A DNA stretch of 64,000 bases from Oxalicibacterium solurbis (GTDB taxonomy: Bacteria; Pseudomonadota; Gammaproteobacteria; Burkholderiales; Burkholderiaceae_D): the NCBI RefSeq assembly GCF_014635845.1, contig NZ_BMDP01000001.1:868001-932000 (forward strand), in the 5' to 3' direction. Under the pieces are notes generated by a model. That model did no database searches. It was not told the DNA's origin and saw nothing but the letters and a program-made list of their open reading frames with translations. The position numbers were made by a program, and so were the translations under genes. Position 1 is the first letter of the stretch; each line of letters opens with the position of its first letter. Below, piece after piece: positions 11,371 through 22,074 of the stretch.

Positions 11371-12837
11371 TCAGTCCGGTGCATGGATATCCAGCCGCTG
11401 CATCCGATAGCGCAACTGGCGGAAGCTGATGCCCAGCAATTCCGCCGCCTGCGTTCGGTTGAAATGCGTCTTCGCCAGCGCACGGCGGATGATTTCGCGC
11501 TCGACGTCGTCCAGATGATCGGGCAACGATTCCGGCAAATCGCTTTCAGCCGACGGCGCCGGTGCAGCGGAGGCAGTCTGCTCGACTGCCGGCTGCGTCG
11601 GGAATTCTGCCGGTACGGTGGCAACTTCTTCAGAAGCGGCCGTTGCCGGCGGCGATGCCTTCAATACCAGATCGCCCACCTCGATCACGCCATCGTTGGC
11701 GAACGCAAGCGCGCGTTCCAGAATATTTTCCAGTTCACGGACATTGCCGGGGAAAGAATAATTACGCAGCGCCTCCAACGCTTCCGGTGTCAGCGCCGCC
11801 GTATGGCCGCCACCCAGCCGGGACAGGATGACATCCGCCAGCAGACCGATATCGTCCAGCCGCTCACGCAGCGGCGGCAGGTGCAACTCGATCACGTTCA
11901 ACCGGTAATAGAGATCCTGACGGAAGGCGCCCTTGCCGACGCAATCGTGCAGATTCTGGTGCGTCGCGCTGACGATGCGCACGTCGACCGGTTCTTCCGC
12001 CGTCGCACCGACCTTGCGCACGCGCCGCTCCTGGATCGCGCGCAGCAGCTTGACCTGCATCGCCAGCGGCAGATCGGCCACCTCGTCCAGCATCAGCGTG
12101 CCGCCATTGGCCGCCTGAAAAAAACCGTCGCGATCGTCGGTGGCGCCGGTGAACGCGCCCTTGCGGTAGCCGAAGAATTCCGCCTCCATCAGCGCCTCCG
12201 GAATCGCACCGCAGTTGACGGCGACGAAGGGCTTGTCGCTGCGTGCGCTCAACGCATGGATATCGCGTGCGGCCAATTCCTTGCCGCTACCCGATTCGCC
12301 GCTGATGGCAACCGGCGCCATGCTGCGCGCCAACCGTGCGATCTGCGCGCGCAGCGCCTGCATCGCTTCCGATTGCCCGATCAGACGCGGCGACGAAAAC
12401 CCTGCCGTTCCCTTCTCGCCGCGCGCCGCGTTCCCGCTGGCTTCACTGATCTGGCCGGTTTGATTGGTTTGGCTAATGCGCAATGCGGAACGTACCATGA
12501 CGCGCAACTGTTCCAGTCCGACCGGCTTGGACAAATAGTCAAACGCGCCCGCTTTCAATGCCGCCACCGCATTTTCGGCGCTGCCGAATGCCGTGATGAC
12601 GGCCACCGGCGTGTTTCTGTATTGCGTATTGATTTCCTGCACCAGATCGATGCCGAGGCCATCCGGCAACCGCATGTCCGTCAGCACCAGCGCATACTCG
12701 GTGCGCCCCAGATGGTCACGGGCGGCGGACAGGTTCTGCGCGCTATCGACATCCAGCCCCATCTTGACCAGCGTGATTTCCAGCAATTCGCGCAGATCGG
12801 CTTCGTCGTCGACTATCAGGATGCGGGGTGCAGTCAT
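11371..12837 (-). CDS. pilR: Sigma54-dependent response regulator PilR
   Basis: A 488-residue NtrC-family activator. The receiver domain has the phospho-acceptor Asp54 (LTDMRLP) and the conserved Lys in YLSKP. The AAA+ domain has Walker A GESGSGKE (180-187) and the sigma54-contact loop GAFTGA (227-232). The C-terminus is a Fis-type helix-turn-helix (RTQAAELLGISFRQLRYRM). In this position next to a membrane PilS kinase it is expected to activate pilA transcription with RpoN. The start lies 48 bases after pilS, and the stop precedes the preferred ampD start by 13 bases. No pilin gene lies in the window, so the target must be elsewhere. Confidence 0.93.
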   Translation of the reverse strand: MTAPRILIVDDEADLRELLEITLVKMGLDVDSAQNLSAARDHLGRTEYALVLTDMRLPDGLGIDLVQEINTQYRNTPVAVITAFGSAENAVAALKAGAFDYLSKPVGLEQLRVMVRSALRISQTNQTGQISEASGNAARGEKGTAGFSSPRLIGQSEAMQALRAQIARLARSMAPVAISGESGSGKELAARDIHALSARSDKPFVAVNCGAIPEALMEAEFFGYRKGAFTGATDDRDGFFQAANGGTLMLDEVADLPLAMQVKLLRAIQERRVRKVGATAEEPVDVRIVSATHQNLHDCVGKGAFRQDLYYRLNVIELHLPPLRERLDDIGLLADVILSRLGGGHTAALTPEALEALRNYSFPGNVRELENILERALAFANDGVIEVGDLVLKASPPATAASEEVATVPAEFPTQPAVEQTASAAPAPSAESDLPESLPDHLDDVEREIIRRALAKTHFNRTQAAELLGISFRQLRYRMQRLDIHAPD

Positions 12838-12885
12838 TGCTTGCGGAATGTTCGGTTCATCAATGGTTGAGCGGCGGCAGCACGA

Positions 12886-14583
12886 TCATGCCGCCTCGTC
12901 GACAGCGAAGGTGATGACGAAACGGCCGGACGGCGAACCGTTCTCGCCGTCGCTGCGGTATTCGTAGTTCAGCATCGCGCCGTTGTTCAGGCACAGCTCG
13001 CGCGCCAGATAGAGCCCCAATCCGGTTCCCTTGCTCGACGTCGTGTAGAACGGCTCGAACAGATGGGCCCGTACGGTGGAACTGATCTGCGGCCCGTCAT
13101 CCTTCACGTGCAGTTCGAGTCTATGCCCGATGCCGGCCACGACACGAATCTGGATGCTGCCCGGTGCGCCGCTTGCGTAGCGTAACGCATTTGTCAGCAA
13201 GTTCAAGATGATTTCACGCAAATGCAACGGATCGAAACGCACCCGATACGTTCGCGTGTCGAGGGCGACGATCACGCCATCCTTCACCGTATGCGTTTCG
13301 TGCAATTCCGTCAGCAACTCGTCCAGCAGTGGCCTCAGCGCGATCGGTTCCTGGTGCTGATGCGCCTTGCGCGACAGTTTCAGGATGTCCTCGATCATCC
13401 GGTTCAGCCGTGCGACATTGTCGGCGATGATCTTCAACATGCGCTGGCGCGCGGCATCGGTTTCGTCTTCGTTCAGCAACGATGCTGCATGGCCGATTGC
13501 AGACAGCGGATTGCGCACTTCATGTGCAATGCTGGCTGTCAGCCGTCCCATCGATGCCAGCTTCAGTTGTTGCGCCTGGTTCTCGATTTCGGTCACGTCC
13601 TGCAGAAATGCCACCACGCGTTCATCCTGCATGCCGCCAGTATCGACGCGCATGAAGCGCAGCCGCAGGTGCGTCGCCAGTTCGCGCCGGCCGCCCCAGA
13701 TCGTGGTACCACCCTGCAGCGTGCTTTCCTCGCCATGCTTGATGTGCACGAAGGTCGGCCGGCCTTGCGCACCGCCCTGCGTCGTCGTCCGCAAGCCGCC
13801 ATTGGCGCTCCATGCAACATAAGCTTCGGCAATCGGCGCCAGCCACAGCATGTCTGACAACTTGCCGTAGGCCTTCTCATGCGGGAAGGTTAGTCCCAGC
13901 ATGCGCGCTGCTGCCGGATTGCTGGTCAGTACGCGCCCCTTGCGATCCAGCACCAGCACACCGTCGTCCATGTCGGCGATCACCAGCCGGTTGATCGCCT
14001 GCTGGATGTGCAGCGCCTTGCCCCGGCCTTGCGCCAGCGATTCCTGCTTGATCAGGCGATCTGCCAGGCGATTGATCGCAAAGATGACGATGAAGAATGC
14101 CGCACCGTACAGTCCAGCTTGCGTCGATGAAATGTCCGAACCGGCGTTCAGCAACTGGTAGCCGTTCTCCGCCAGCATGACCAGCGTCGCCACCGAGACG
14201 AAGAACAACGCCAATATCAGCGGCGCCAGGATCGCACTGCCGGCGAGCGGAAACAGGTACAGGATGGCTAAGCCGCTCTTGATGCCGCCAGCCGACAGGT
14301 ACAACAGCGTGATCGCCGCCAGATCTACCGAAATTTGCGCCGCCACCTGCAGCAGGAACCGTCGCCTTACGTAGGTCGCCAGCAGCACGAATGCCATTGC
14401 CAGCAAGAGATAGGTAATGCAACCGCTCCAGAATTCCTGCTGATAGCGCATCACCTTGCTGCCGGCCCAGCCGAAATAGCCGAGCAGCACGGCGATGATC
14501 ACCATGCGCGTAAAGGCAAAGGTTTGCAGCGTGCGCCAGAAGGTTTCGCGCGTATCTGCGTAGACGGGTCGGGAACGCGCCAT
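12886..14583 (-). CDS. pilS: Membrane sensor histidine kinase PilS
   Basis: A 565-residue kinase. The first ~190 residues form about six transmembrane segments, as in PilS, which senses pilin in the inner membrane. A PAS domain follows (starting near ADMDDGVLVLDRKGRV), then HisKA with the autophosphorylated His354 (SIAHEVRNPLSAIG), and a HATPase domain with the N box (LLTNALRYA) and G boxes (KDDGPQIS, KGTGLGLYLARE). It is paired with the sigma54 activator just downstream. The order CcsA-like / small zinc-ribbon protein / PilS / PilR is typical of Burkholderiales. Confidence 0.93.
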   Translation of the reverse strand: MARSRPVYADTRETFWRTLQTFAFTRMVIIAVLLGYFGWAGSKVMRYQQEFWSGCITYLLLAMAFVLLATYVRRRFLLQVAAQISVDLAAITLLYLSAGGIKSGLAILYLFPLAGSAILAPLILALFFVSVATLVMLAENGYQLLNAGSDISSTQAGLYGAAFFIVIFAINRLADRLIKQESLAQGRGKALHIQQAINRLVIADMDDGVLVLDRKGRVLTSNPAAARMLGLTFPHEKAYGKLSDMLWLAPIAEAYVAWSANGGLRTTTQGGAQGRPTFVHIKHGEESTLQGGTTIWGGRRELATHLRLRFMRVDTGGMQDERVVAFLQDVTEIENQAQQLKLASMGRLTASIAHEVRNPLSAIGHAASLLNEDETDAARQRMLKIIADNVARLNRMIEDILKLSRKAHQHQEPIALRPLLDELLTELHETHTVKDGVIVALDTRTYRVRFDPLHLREIILNLLTNALRYASGAPGSIQIRVVAGIGHRLELHVKDDGPQISSTVRAHLFEPFYTTSSKGTGLGLYLARELCLNNGAMLNYEYRSDGENGSPSGRFVITFAVDEAA

Positions 14584-14601
14584 GAATCGAATCAGCGGTA
14601 G

Positions 14602-14865
14602 TCAGTGCGCGGCATGTCGCTGCCGGTGCTCGCTGCAGCAAAAAGCCGTGCGTGCGGTATCGAATACCGCTTCCGATGCCGGGAAATGCGTGCCGCAATG
14701 CGCACAACGCAGCATGGTTTCAATTTCACGGCCTGACGCAGTGGACTGGCGCGGGGAAGGCGATTGAGGTCTAGCCTGGGATTGGGATCGAGCTTGCGCC
14801 TGTGCCTTGTTGCGCAAGACCCAGACGACGGCGAAGATCAAAATCGCCCACAACAGGAATTTCAT
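14602..14865 (-). CDS. Small PP0621-type protein: membrane anchor plus zinc ribbon
   Basis: An 87-residue protein with an N-terminal membrane helix (MKFLLWAILIFAVVWVLR), a Ser/Gln/Arg/Pro-rich linker (21-45), and a C-terminal metal-binding segment with CAHC, then CCSEH and a terminal His (RQRH). It belongs to the uncharacterised PP0621 family found next to cytochrome-assembly and pilS genes in Betaproteobacteria and Pseudomonas. Its ATG overlaps the stop of the CcsA-like gene (ATGA), so the two are translationally coupled, and pilS begins 18 bases after it. The function is unknown; the topology suggests an inner-membrane-bound cytoplasmic zinc finger. Confidence 0.85.
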   Translation of the reverse strand: MKFLLWAILIFAVVWVLRNKAQAQARSQSQARPQSPSPRQSTASGREIETMLRCAHCGTHFPASEAVFDTARTAFCCSEHRQRHAAH

Positions 14866-15674
14866 ATGAAACTCCGGTGCAGGACGACTTCCAGCACGAA
14901 GCGGCTGCCGACATAGGCAAGCAACAGCAAGGAGAAACCGGCCAGTGTAAATCCAAGTGCGGTTCTGCCGCGCCATCCCTGCCAGCGACGGCCCGCCAGG
15001 AGCACACCGAACAGCACCCACGACAATATTGTGAATATCGTCTTGTGATCCCAGGTGAATGCCCTGCCGAACAATTCCTCGGAAAAAACCACGCCGGAGA
15101 CCACCGTCAGCGTCAGCAGCAGAAAGCCGAAACCGATCAGGCGAAACAGCAGTTTTTCCATCGTCAGCAAGGCAGGCAGGCGATCGATTGCCAGCGCGAA
15201 CCAGCCTTTCTTCTGATCGCTCATCCGCGTATGCAGCTTGGATTCCTGCAACGCCATCAGCACCGCATGAAAGGCCGCGATCGTCAGCGTCGCATAGGCC
15301 AGCGTGGCAATCGCGATATGCCACGGAAACAATGCCGTCTTGCCTTGCAGCGGAATGACGCTACCGGGAAAAATCGGTGGCAGCAGCACCGCCAGCGCCG
15401 CACAAGGCAACACCAGGACGCGCATGCCATCCAGCGAAAAATTGCGATTCTCCAGCCAATAGGCTGCCACCGATATCCACAGCGTGGCCGACAGCATGAC
15501 GGCGAATCCCAGCCGCAGGGAGTCGGGTGCTGCAGCAATATCAGCCCACAATGCACCGCCGTGCAGCAACCAGCCGACCAGCGTGCCAAGCGAGATCGCC
15601 AGCCTGTTTTTCGACGGCAGGAAGGCGCAACACGCATAGCAAAGCGCAGCCAGGACAAAGAAATAGATTTGCAT
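14862..15674 (-). CDS. CcsA/YpjD-like cytochrome c assembly membrane protein
   Basis: A 270-residue protein with about eight hydrophobic segments and the haem-handling-family signature WDHKTIF near residue 210, plus conserved histidines in membrane helices (WLLHGG, FPWHIAIA). It belongs to the CcsA/HemX/YpjD superfamily. True CcsA is larger and carries a WWD motif; this shorter YpjD-like type is of unproven function, and a role in cytochrome biogenesis is inference. It is divergent from ffh and heads the run that leads to pilS-pilR-ampD, with a 4-base overlap to the next gene. Confidence 0.87.
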   Translation of the reverse strand: MQIYFFVLAALCYACCAFLPSKNRLAISLGTLVGWLLHGGALWADIAAAPDSLRLGFAVMLSATLWISVAAYWLENRNFSLDGMRVLVLPCAALAVLLPPIFPGSVIPLQGKTALFPWHIAIATLAYATLTIAAFHAVLMALQESKLHTRMSDQKKGWFALAIDRLPALLTMEKLLFRLIGFGFLLLTLTVVSGVVFSEELFGRAFTWDHKTIFTILSWVLFGVLLAGRRWQGWRGRTALGFTLAGFSLLLLAYVGSRFVLEVVLHRSFI

Positions 15675-15945
15675 CGTTCGAGTTTACACCAACTGTCTTT
15701 CCAGACCGGCAGCTTCGCATAGTCCTGCCTAACCTCGGCTGTACCTGCCACAGCAGGCTTTCTCGCAGGGCGAACGACATCCGGCCTGCCGATTTTTTCG
15801 CCCGCACCCGGCAGGCACATCCTCTGCACGGCAAGGAATCGCACCTTCCGCCATCAGGTAAAATGACGGATATTCGCCGCTGCTTCATGTCATGACGTCA
15901 ACGACGCGTGAATGTTTGCGGCCCACCCCGTTTTTTCCTTCCAAC

Positions 15946-17313
15946 ATGCTCGACAATCTCACCCAACGCCTAGCCAAGGCCGTCAAGACCATGCGCGGAG
16001 AAGCGCGTCTGACGGAATCCAATACCGCCGAAATGCTGCGCGAAGTACGCCTCGCATTGCTCGAAGCCGACGTCGCCCTGCCGGCCGTGCGCGAGTTCAT
16101 CGCCCGCGTCAAGGAAAGAGCGATGGGCCAGGACGTCATCGGTTCGCTGACGCCGGGCCAGGCACTGGTCGGCGTGGTCCAGCGTGAACTGGCTGTACTG
16201 ATGGGTGCCGATCTCGGCCCCGAGGCATCGCAGCTGAATTTTGCCACCCAGCCGCCAGCGATCATCCTGATGGCCGGCCTGCAGGGCGCCGGCAAGACGA
16301 CCACCGTCGGCAAGCTGGCCAAATACCTGCGCGAACAGAAGAAAAAGAAAGTACTAACCGTCTCCGCCGACGTCTATCGTCCGGCCGCGATCGGTCAGTT
16401 GCAGACAGTGACCGAACAGGTCGGCGCGGACTTCTTCCCGTCGCAACCGACCGACAAACCGGTCGACATCGCCTTGGCCGCGCTCGACCATGCAAAACGC
16501 CACTACCATGACGTGCTCATCATCGACACCGCCGGCCGCCTCGGCATCGACGAAGCGATGATGCAGGAAATCTCCGCGCTGCATGCCGCCGTCAAACCGA
16601 TCGAGACGCTGTTCGTCGTCGACGCCATGCTCGGCCAGGATGCGATCAACACCGCCAAGGCCTTCAGCGACGCGCTGCCGCTGACCGGCGTCGTGCTGAC
16701 CAAGCTGGACGGCGATTCGCGCGGCGGTGCGGCGCTGTCGGTGCGCCACGTCACCGGCAAGCCGATCAAGTTCGCCGGTGTGGCCGAGAAAATGGACGGC
16801 CTCGAAGCATTCGATCCGGCCCGCATGGCCGACCGTATCCTCGGCATGGGCGACATCCTGGCGCTGGTCGAGGAAGCCCGCAAGGGCGTGGACATGGACG
16901 CCGCGCAGGATCTGGCGCAGAAGATCAAGGGCGGCGGCAAATTCGACCTGAATGACTTCAAATCCCAGCTGACGCAGATGAAGAAGATGGGCGGCATGGC
17001 CAGTCTGATGGACAAGCTGCCGGCCCAGATGCAGATGGCTGCCGGCAACGCCAATATGGGCATGGCCGACAAGCAGGTCGCCCGCATGGAAGGCATCATC
17101 AATTCGATGACGCCGGCCGAGCGCGCCAAGCCGGAACTGATCAAGGCTTCCCGCAAGCGCCGCATCGCCACCGGTGCCGGCGTTCAGGTGCAGGAAGTCA
17201 ACCGCATGCTGGCGCAGTTCGAACAGATGCAATCGATGATGAAAAAGCTCAAGGGTGGCGGCATGGCGAAGATGATGCGCGGCATGAAAGGCATGCTGCC
17301 GGGGATGCGCTGA
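15946..17313 (+). CDS. ffh: Signal recognition particle protein Ffh (SRP54)
   Basis: The 455-residue protein subunit of the signal recognition particle, a GTPase that with 4.5S RNA and FtsY delivers inner-membrane proteins to the translocon. The N domain is followed by the NG GTPase domain (P-loop GLQGAGKTTTVGK at about 110; DTAGR; TKLDGDSRGG), and the C-terminal M domain is methionine-rich (GGMASLMDKLPAQM, MMKKLKGGGMAKMMRGMKGM). The start at 15946 (MLDNLTQRLAK) matches the family; in-frame sequence upstream to 15892 looks like leader. It is divergent from the CcsA-like gene and followed by a strong terminator. Confidence 0.98.
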   Translation: MLDNLTQRLAKAVKTMRGEARLTESNTAEMLREVRLALLEADVALPAVREFIARVKERAMGQDVIGSLTPGQALVGVVQRELAVLMGADLGPEASQLNFATQPPAIILMAGLQGAGKTTTVGKLAKYLREQKKKKVLTVSADVYRPAAIGQLQTVTEQVGADFFPSQPTDKPVDIALAALDHAKRHYHDVLIIDTAGRLGIDEAMMQEISALHAAVKPIETLFVVDAMLGQDAINTAKAFSDALPLTGVVLTKLDGDSRGGAALSVRHVTGKPIKFAGVAEKMDGLEAFDPARMADRILGMGDILALVEEARKGVDMDAAQDLAQKIKGGGKFDLNDFKSQLTQMKKMGGMASLMDKLPAQMQMAAGNANMGMADKQVARMEGIINSMTPAERAKPELIKASRKRRIATGAGVQVQEVNRMLAQFEQMQSMMKKLKGGGMAKMMRGMKGMLPGMR

Positions 17314-17330
17314 ACACAGGCGCGAGATGG

Positions 17331-17357
17331 AAAAGCCGGGATATTCCCGGCTTTTTT
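17331..17357 (+). terminator. Rho-independent terminator of ffh
   Basis: The stem AAGCCGGG / CCCGGCTT with a 5-base ATATT loop is followed by six T residues, 18 bases after the ffh stop. A textbook intrinsic terminator. Confidence 0.93.
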
Positions 17358-17662
17358 ATTGTGCACTTCTCTCTCGTACAAGGCGGATTTCCCGTCTCCG
17401 CCGCCGCTCGAAACACGTCGCCGATGCCGTCGGACGCAAGTCGATTCCGCCATCGCTTCGGCATCGGAAACGGCAGGTCTGCAGAATGTGTTCACTCTCG
17501 CTCCGCAAATTCCCTTTTTCCCCTCCGGCGACACGCGTGGCGGGCAGCATACACACGCGCAGAAATCCGCACAAAAACACTTGCATGCCGGGGAAAACCG
17601 CACCACTATTAGCGTTGCGTGAATTGACGCAATTTCCCAAACAATGTGAAGGAGGTTTTGAA
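17358..17662. other. Leader/promoter region of the SWIB-domain gene
   Basis: This 305-base stretch lies between the ffh terminator and the SWIB start codon. Open frames run through it but look like out-of-frame or upstream extensions: the real start has a near-consensus ribosome site (AAGGAGG). The region must hold the promoter and a fairly long 5' UTR; I could not place the -35/-10 boxes with confidence. Confidence 0.55.
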
Positions 17663-18127
17663 ATGGCAACAGCCAAGAAACCCGCAGCCAAGAAACCGGC
17701 CGCCAAGAAAGCCGCAGCAAAGAAACCCGTAGCGAAGAAGGCGCCTGCCAAGAAAGCCGTCGCCAAGAAGGCAGCTCCGGCCAAGAAAGCCGTCGCGAAA
17801 AAAGCCGTAGCGAAGAAAGCGCCTGCCAAGAAAGTCGTCGCGAAAAAAGCAGTCGCCAAGAAGAAAGCCGCTCCGCGCAAGCCAAACGCCGCCTTCATGA
17901 AACCTGTCACCCCGTCCGCAGTATTGGCCGCTGTGATCGGTAGCAACGCTGCTCCGCGCACGGAAATCACGAAGAAAGTCTGGGACTACATCAAGAAGTT
18001 CAAGCTGCAGAATGCGACCAACAAGCGCATGATCGACGCAGACGACAAACTGAAAGCTGTCTTTGGCGGCAAGAAGCAAGTGTCCATGTTCGAGATGACC
18101 AAACTCATCTCCGGCCACCTGAAATAA
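17663..18127 (+). CDS. SWIB/MDM2-domain protein with histone H1-like tail
   Basis: A 154-residue two-part protein. Residues 1-72 are a Lys/Ala/Pro tail of AAKKP, AVAKK and APAKK units like those of eukaryotic histone H1. Residues about 78-154 form a SWIB domain ([52 protein letters not shown]), a fold first known from the SWI/SNF and MDM2 proteins and present in Chlamydia and many Burkholderiales. A role in nucleoid packaging or topology is inference. The ATG is set by an AAGGAGG site 7 bases upstream. It is flanked by terminators, so it is monocistronic. Confidence 0.93.
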   Translation: MATAKKPAAKKPAAKKAAAKKPVAKKAPAKKAVAKKAAPAKKAVAKKAVAKKAPAKKVVAKKAVAKKKAAPRKPNAAFMKPVTPSAVLAAVIGSNAAPRTEITKKVWDYIKKFKLQNATNKRMIDADDKLKAVFGGKKQVSMFEMTKLISGHLK

Positions 18128-18147
18128 TCTTCTTCCATTGTGCCAAA

Positions 18148-18178
18148 CAAAAACGCCCGCATCGCGCGGGCGTTTTTG
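18148..18178 (+). terminator. Rho-independent terminator of the SWIB gene
   Basis: The stem AAACGCCCGC / GCGGGCGTTT with a short ATC loop is followed by a T-rich run, 20 bases after the stop. The A-rich left side could also let it act for the leftward gene arriving from the other side. Confidence 0.9.
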
Positions 18179-18250
18179 TTTCTGCCGTCTTTACTTCCGT
18201 AGTCTTTAGTTCTGTAGCCTTCCTGCTGCATTCGTCTCTGCAATCAGGAA

Positions 18251-18967
18251 TCATCTGACATCCAGCGGCATCGCTATCGCCTGCTTTTGCACTGTACCGT
18301 CTGCCCTGACATTTTGTACGGGTTCCTGCTCGAGTATCGGCTGGGGTATCGGTCCAAGTTCCGGCTTGCGCTCCGGTTTATGTTCCCACTTGCGCCATGC
18401 CGCCAGCACGGCGTTCGGATATTCGGGACGGCCGCGGCTACCGTTATAACGGCCCAGCGCCATGAACAGGTTGCCCTTTTCCATATCCAGATACATGCGC
18501 AGGATGGAACAGCCGAAACGCAGGTTGGTCTGCATGTTGAACAGCGTGCTGCGATCGCCATCGCCGATCACGCGCGTCCAGAACGGCATCACCTGCATGT
18601 AGCCATGCGCGCCGACCCGCGACACCGCATATTTGCGAAACGCCGATTCCACCTGGATCAAACCCAGTACCAGCGCAGGATCCAGCCCGGCGCGGCGCGA
18701 TTCGTACCAAGCTGTTCTCAGAAACTCGAGACGCACCTGCCTGTCCGGCAAACGCTTCGAAAGACGGACCGACATGTCGCCGAGCCAGCTCAAATAATCG
18801 AGTCGTTCGCCGACGTCAGTGAAATCGGGAACGGGCGGACGCGGATCGGCAATCGCACGCGACAATGCAATGCGCACGGAGTCGGCCAGTGCCTCCTCCT
18901 TCTGGTTGCCGGCCAGTGCCGGCTGCATCGCCAGCATCAGGGCACAAGCTGCCAGTCCGTATCGCAT
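18251..18967 (-). CDS. Secreted lytic transglycosylase (SLT family)
   Basis: A 238-residue periplasmic enzyme expected to cleave peptidoglycan glycan strands, leaving 1,6-anhydro-MurNAc ends. The N-terminus is a signal peptide (MRYGLAACALMLAMQPALA, cut before GNQ). The SLT domain has the catalytic Glu107 in QVESAFRKYA, then GAHGYMQVMPFW and the C-terminal ALGRYNGSRG. The start at 18967 was chosen because it begins the signal peptide; 26 further in-frame residues upstream run into the end of proS and are polar. It follows proS by 28 bases and is probably cotranscribed with it. Its products are the substrate type for AmpD. Confidence 0.92.
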   Translation of the reverse strand: MRYGLAACALMLAMQPALAGNQKEEALADSVRIALSRAIADPRPPVPDFTDVGERLDYLSWLGDMSVRLSKRLPDRQVRLEFLRTAWYESRRAGLDPALVLGLIQVESAFRKYAVSRVGAHGYMQVMPFWTRVIGDGDRSTLFNMQTNLRFGCSILRMYLDMEKGNLFMALGRYNGSRGRPEYPNAVLAAWRKWEHKPERKPELGPIPQPILEQEPVQNVRADGTVQKQAIAMPLDVR

Positions 18968-18995
18968 ACGCTCCCGCACCGTTTCGCTCCGACGG

Positions 18996-20729
<1,734 letters not shown>

Positions 20730-20926
20730 GACGGTGTGAGTCTTTTTGAAAGAGAGAGGGTTATAATCGACTCAATTTTAAAGGATTAGCTGGCTGATGC
20801 ACCCGTACTTCGTACAATTGATCGCCGTTACCGTTGTTCGCGCGTCACCTTGCGCGACCACGGTTCGCGGCCTTGTTGCCGATTCTCGATAAGGGTCCGT
20901 CCGCCGCAGAAAGTTTGAGGTGCAAC

Positions 20927-21490
20927 ATGCTGGACCGTGAAGGCTTTCGCCCTAACGTCGGCATCATTCTGCTCAATACCCACAACGAAGTCTGGTGGGG
21001 AAAACGGGTGCGCGAGCATTCGTGGCAGTTTCCGCAGGGCGGCATCAAGTTCGGCGAGACACCCGAGCAGGCGATGTACCGTGAACTCGAAGAAGAAGTC
21101 GGCCTGCGTGCCGAACACGTCAAGATCATCGGCCGCACGCGCGACTGGTTGCGCTACGAAGTTCCCGACCATTTCATCAAGCGTGAAATCCGCGGCCACT
21201 ACAAGGGGCAGAAACAGATCTGGTTCCTGCTGCGCATGGTCGGCCGTGACAGCGACGTCAACCTGCGCCTGACCGAACATCCCGAATTCGATGCATGGCG
21301 CTGGCACGATTACTGGGTGCCGCTCGATGTCGTCATCGAATTCAAACGCGATGTCTACCAGCGTGCGCTGCAGGAACTATCGCGCTACCTGAATCGCTCG
21401 ACGCATGGCAACACCCGCCACCTGCGCCAGAATCATCCGCCGCGCAAACCCGCTCCATCCCGGAACGTCAAAACCGATACCGAATCATGA
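20927..21490 (+). CDS. rppH: RNA pyrophosphohydrolase RppH (Nudix)
   Basis: A 187-residue Nudix hydrolase that removes pyrophosphate from the 5' end of transcripts and so starts RNase E decay. The Nudix box (G38-x5-E44-x7-R52-E53-L-x-E56-E57-x-G59) is intact, and the N-terminus [15 protein letters not shown] is the family's. The start at 20927 has a GAGG site; an upstream in-frame start at 20834 would add 31 atypical residues. The C-terminal ~30 residues are basic and poorly conserved. The stop overlaps the start of the next gene (ATGA), implying translational coupling. Confidence 0.95.
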   Translation: MLDREGFRPNVGIILLNTHNEVWWGKRVREHSWQFPQGGIKFGETPEQAMYRELEEEVGLRAEHVKIIGRTRDWLRYEVPDHFIKREIRGHYKGQKQIWFLLRMVGRDSDVNLRLTEHPEFDAWRWHDYWVPLDVVIEFKRDVYQRALQELSRYLNRSTHGNTRHLRQNHPPRKPAPSRNVKTDTES

Positions 21491-22026
21491 ACAAGTCTTC
21501 CCGGACCGCCTTGCTGGCCGGTTTCGCACTGCTGTCTGCACTGCAAGCCGCTTTCGCCCAATCGTTCGACGAGGATTTCGACGACGAAAACAAACCGTGG
21601 GAAGAAATCGCCGTTCAGCTTCCCGCACCGCCGAAAGCCGAAAATCTGCTGCCGTTCTATGTCAGTCCGACAGCAACGCAATCTTTCGCCGTCGACGGCA
21701 AATCGCTGTCCGTCGGCTCGGATGGCGTGGTGCGCTACACGTTGATTTCCGTCAGCCAGTCCGGCGCACGCAATGTCAGCTACGAAGGCATTCGTTGCGA
21801 AACGTTTGAGAGAAAAATCTATGCAATCGGCCAGTCCAATGGCGCATGGGTACGCGCGCGGCGAGACAAATGGGAAGGTATCGTGCAGGGCTTTGCCAAC
21901 CGGCAGCATGCTGCATTGGCGACCGACTATTTCTGCGAGAACCGCAGCGTCTACAGCAGCGATGTAGAAAAAATCCTGCGCCGCATGAAATCGAAACAGA
22001 CGCTGGTCGACGATCTGCGCCGCTGA
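21487..22026 (+). CDS. CNP1-like exported protein
   Basis: A 179-residue protein with a clear signal peptide ([24 protein letters not shown], cut before QSF), then an acidic stretch ([14 protein letters not shown]) and a domain of about 140 residues matching the CNP1-like family, named after a Neisseria cryptic plasmid protein. Two cysteines in the mature part (EGIRCETF and DYFCENR) could form a disulphide. The family's function is unknown; periplasmic location follows from the signal. Its ATG overlaps the rppH stop by 4 bases, an arrangement seen across Burkholderiales. It is convergent with proB. Confidence 0.85.
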   Translation: MNKSSRTALLAGFALLSALQAAFAQSFDEDFDDENKPWEEIAVQLPAPPKAENLLPFYVSPTATQSFAVDGKSLSVGSDGVVRYTLISVSQSGARNVSYEGIRCETFERKIYAIGQSNGAWVRARRDKWEGIVQGFANRQHAALATDYFCENRSVYSSDVEKILRRMKSKQTLVDDLRR

Positions 22027-22074
22027 CGCTGGCAAATTTGCACGGCCGGGTATTTCGCCGGCCTGCACGGATGT

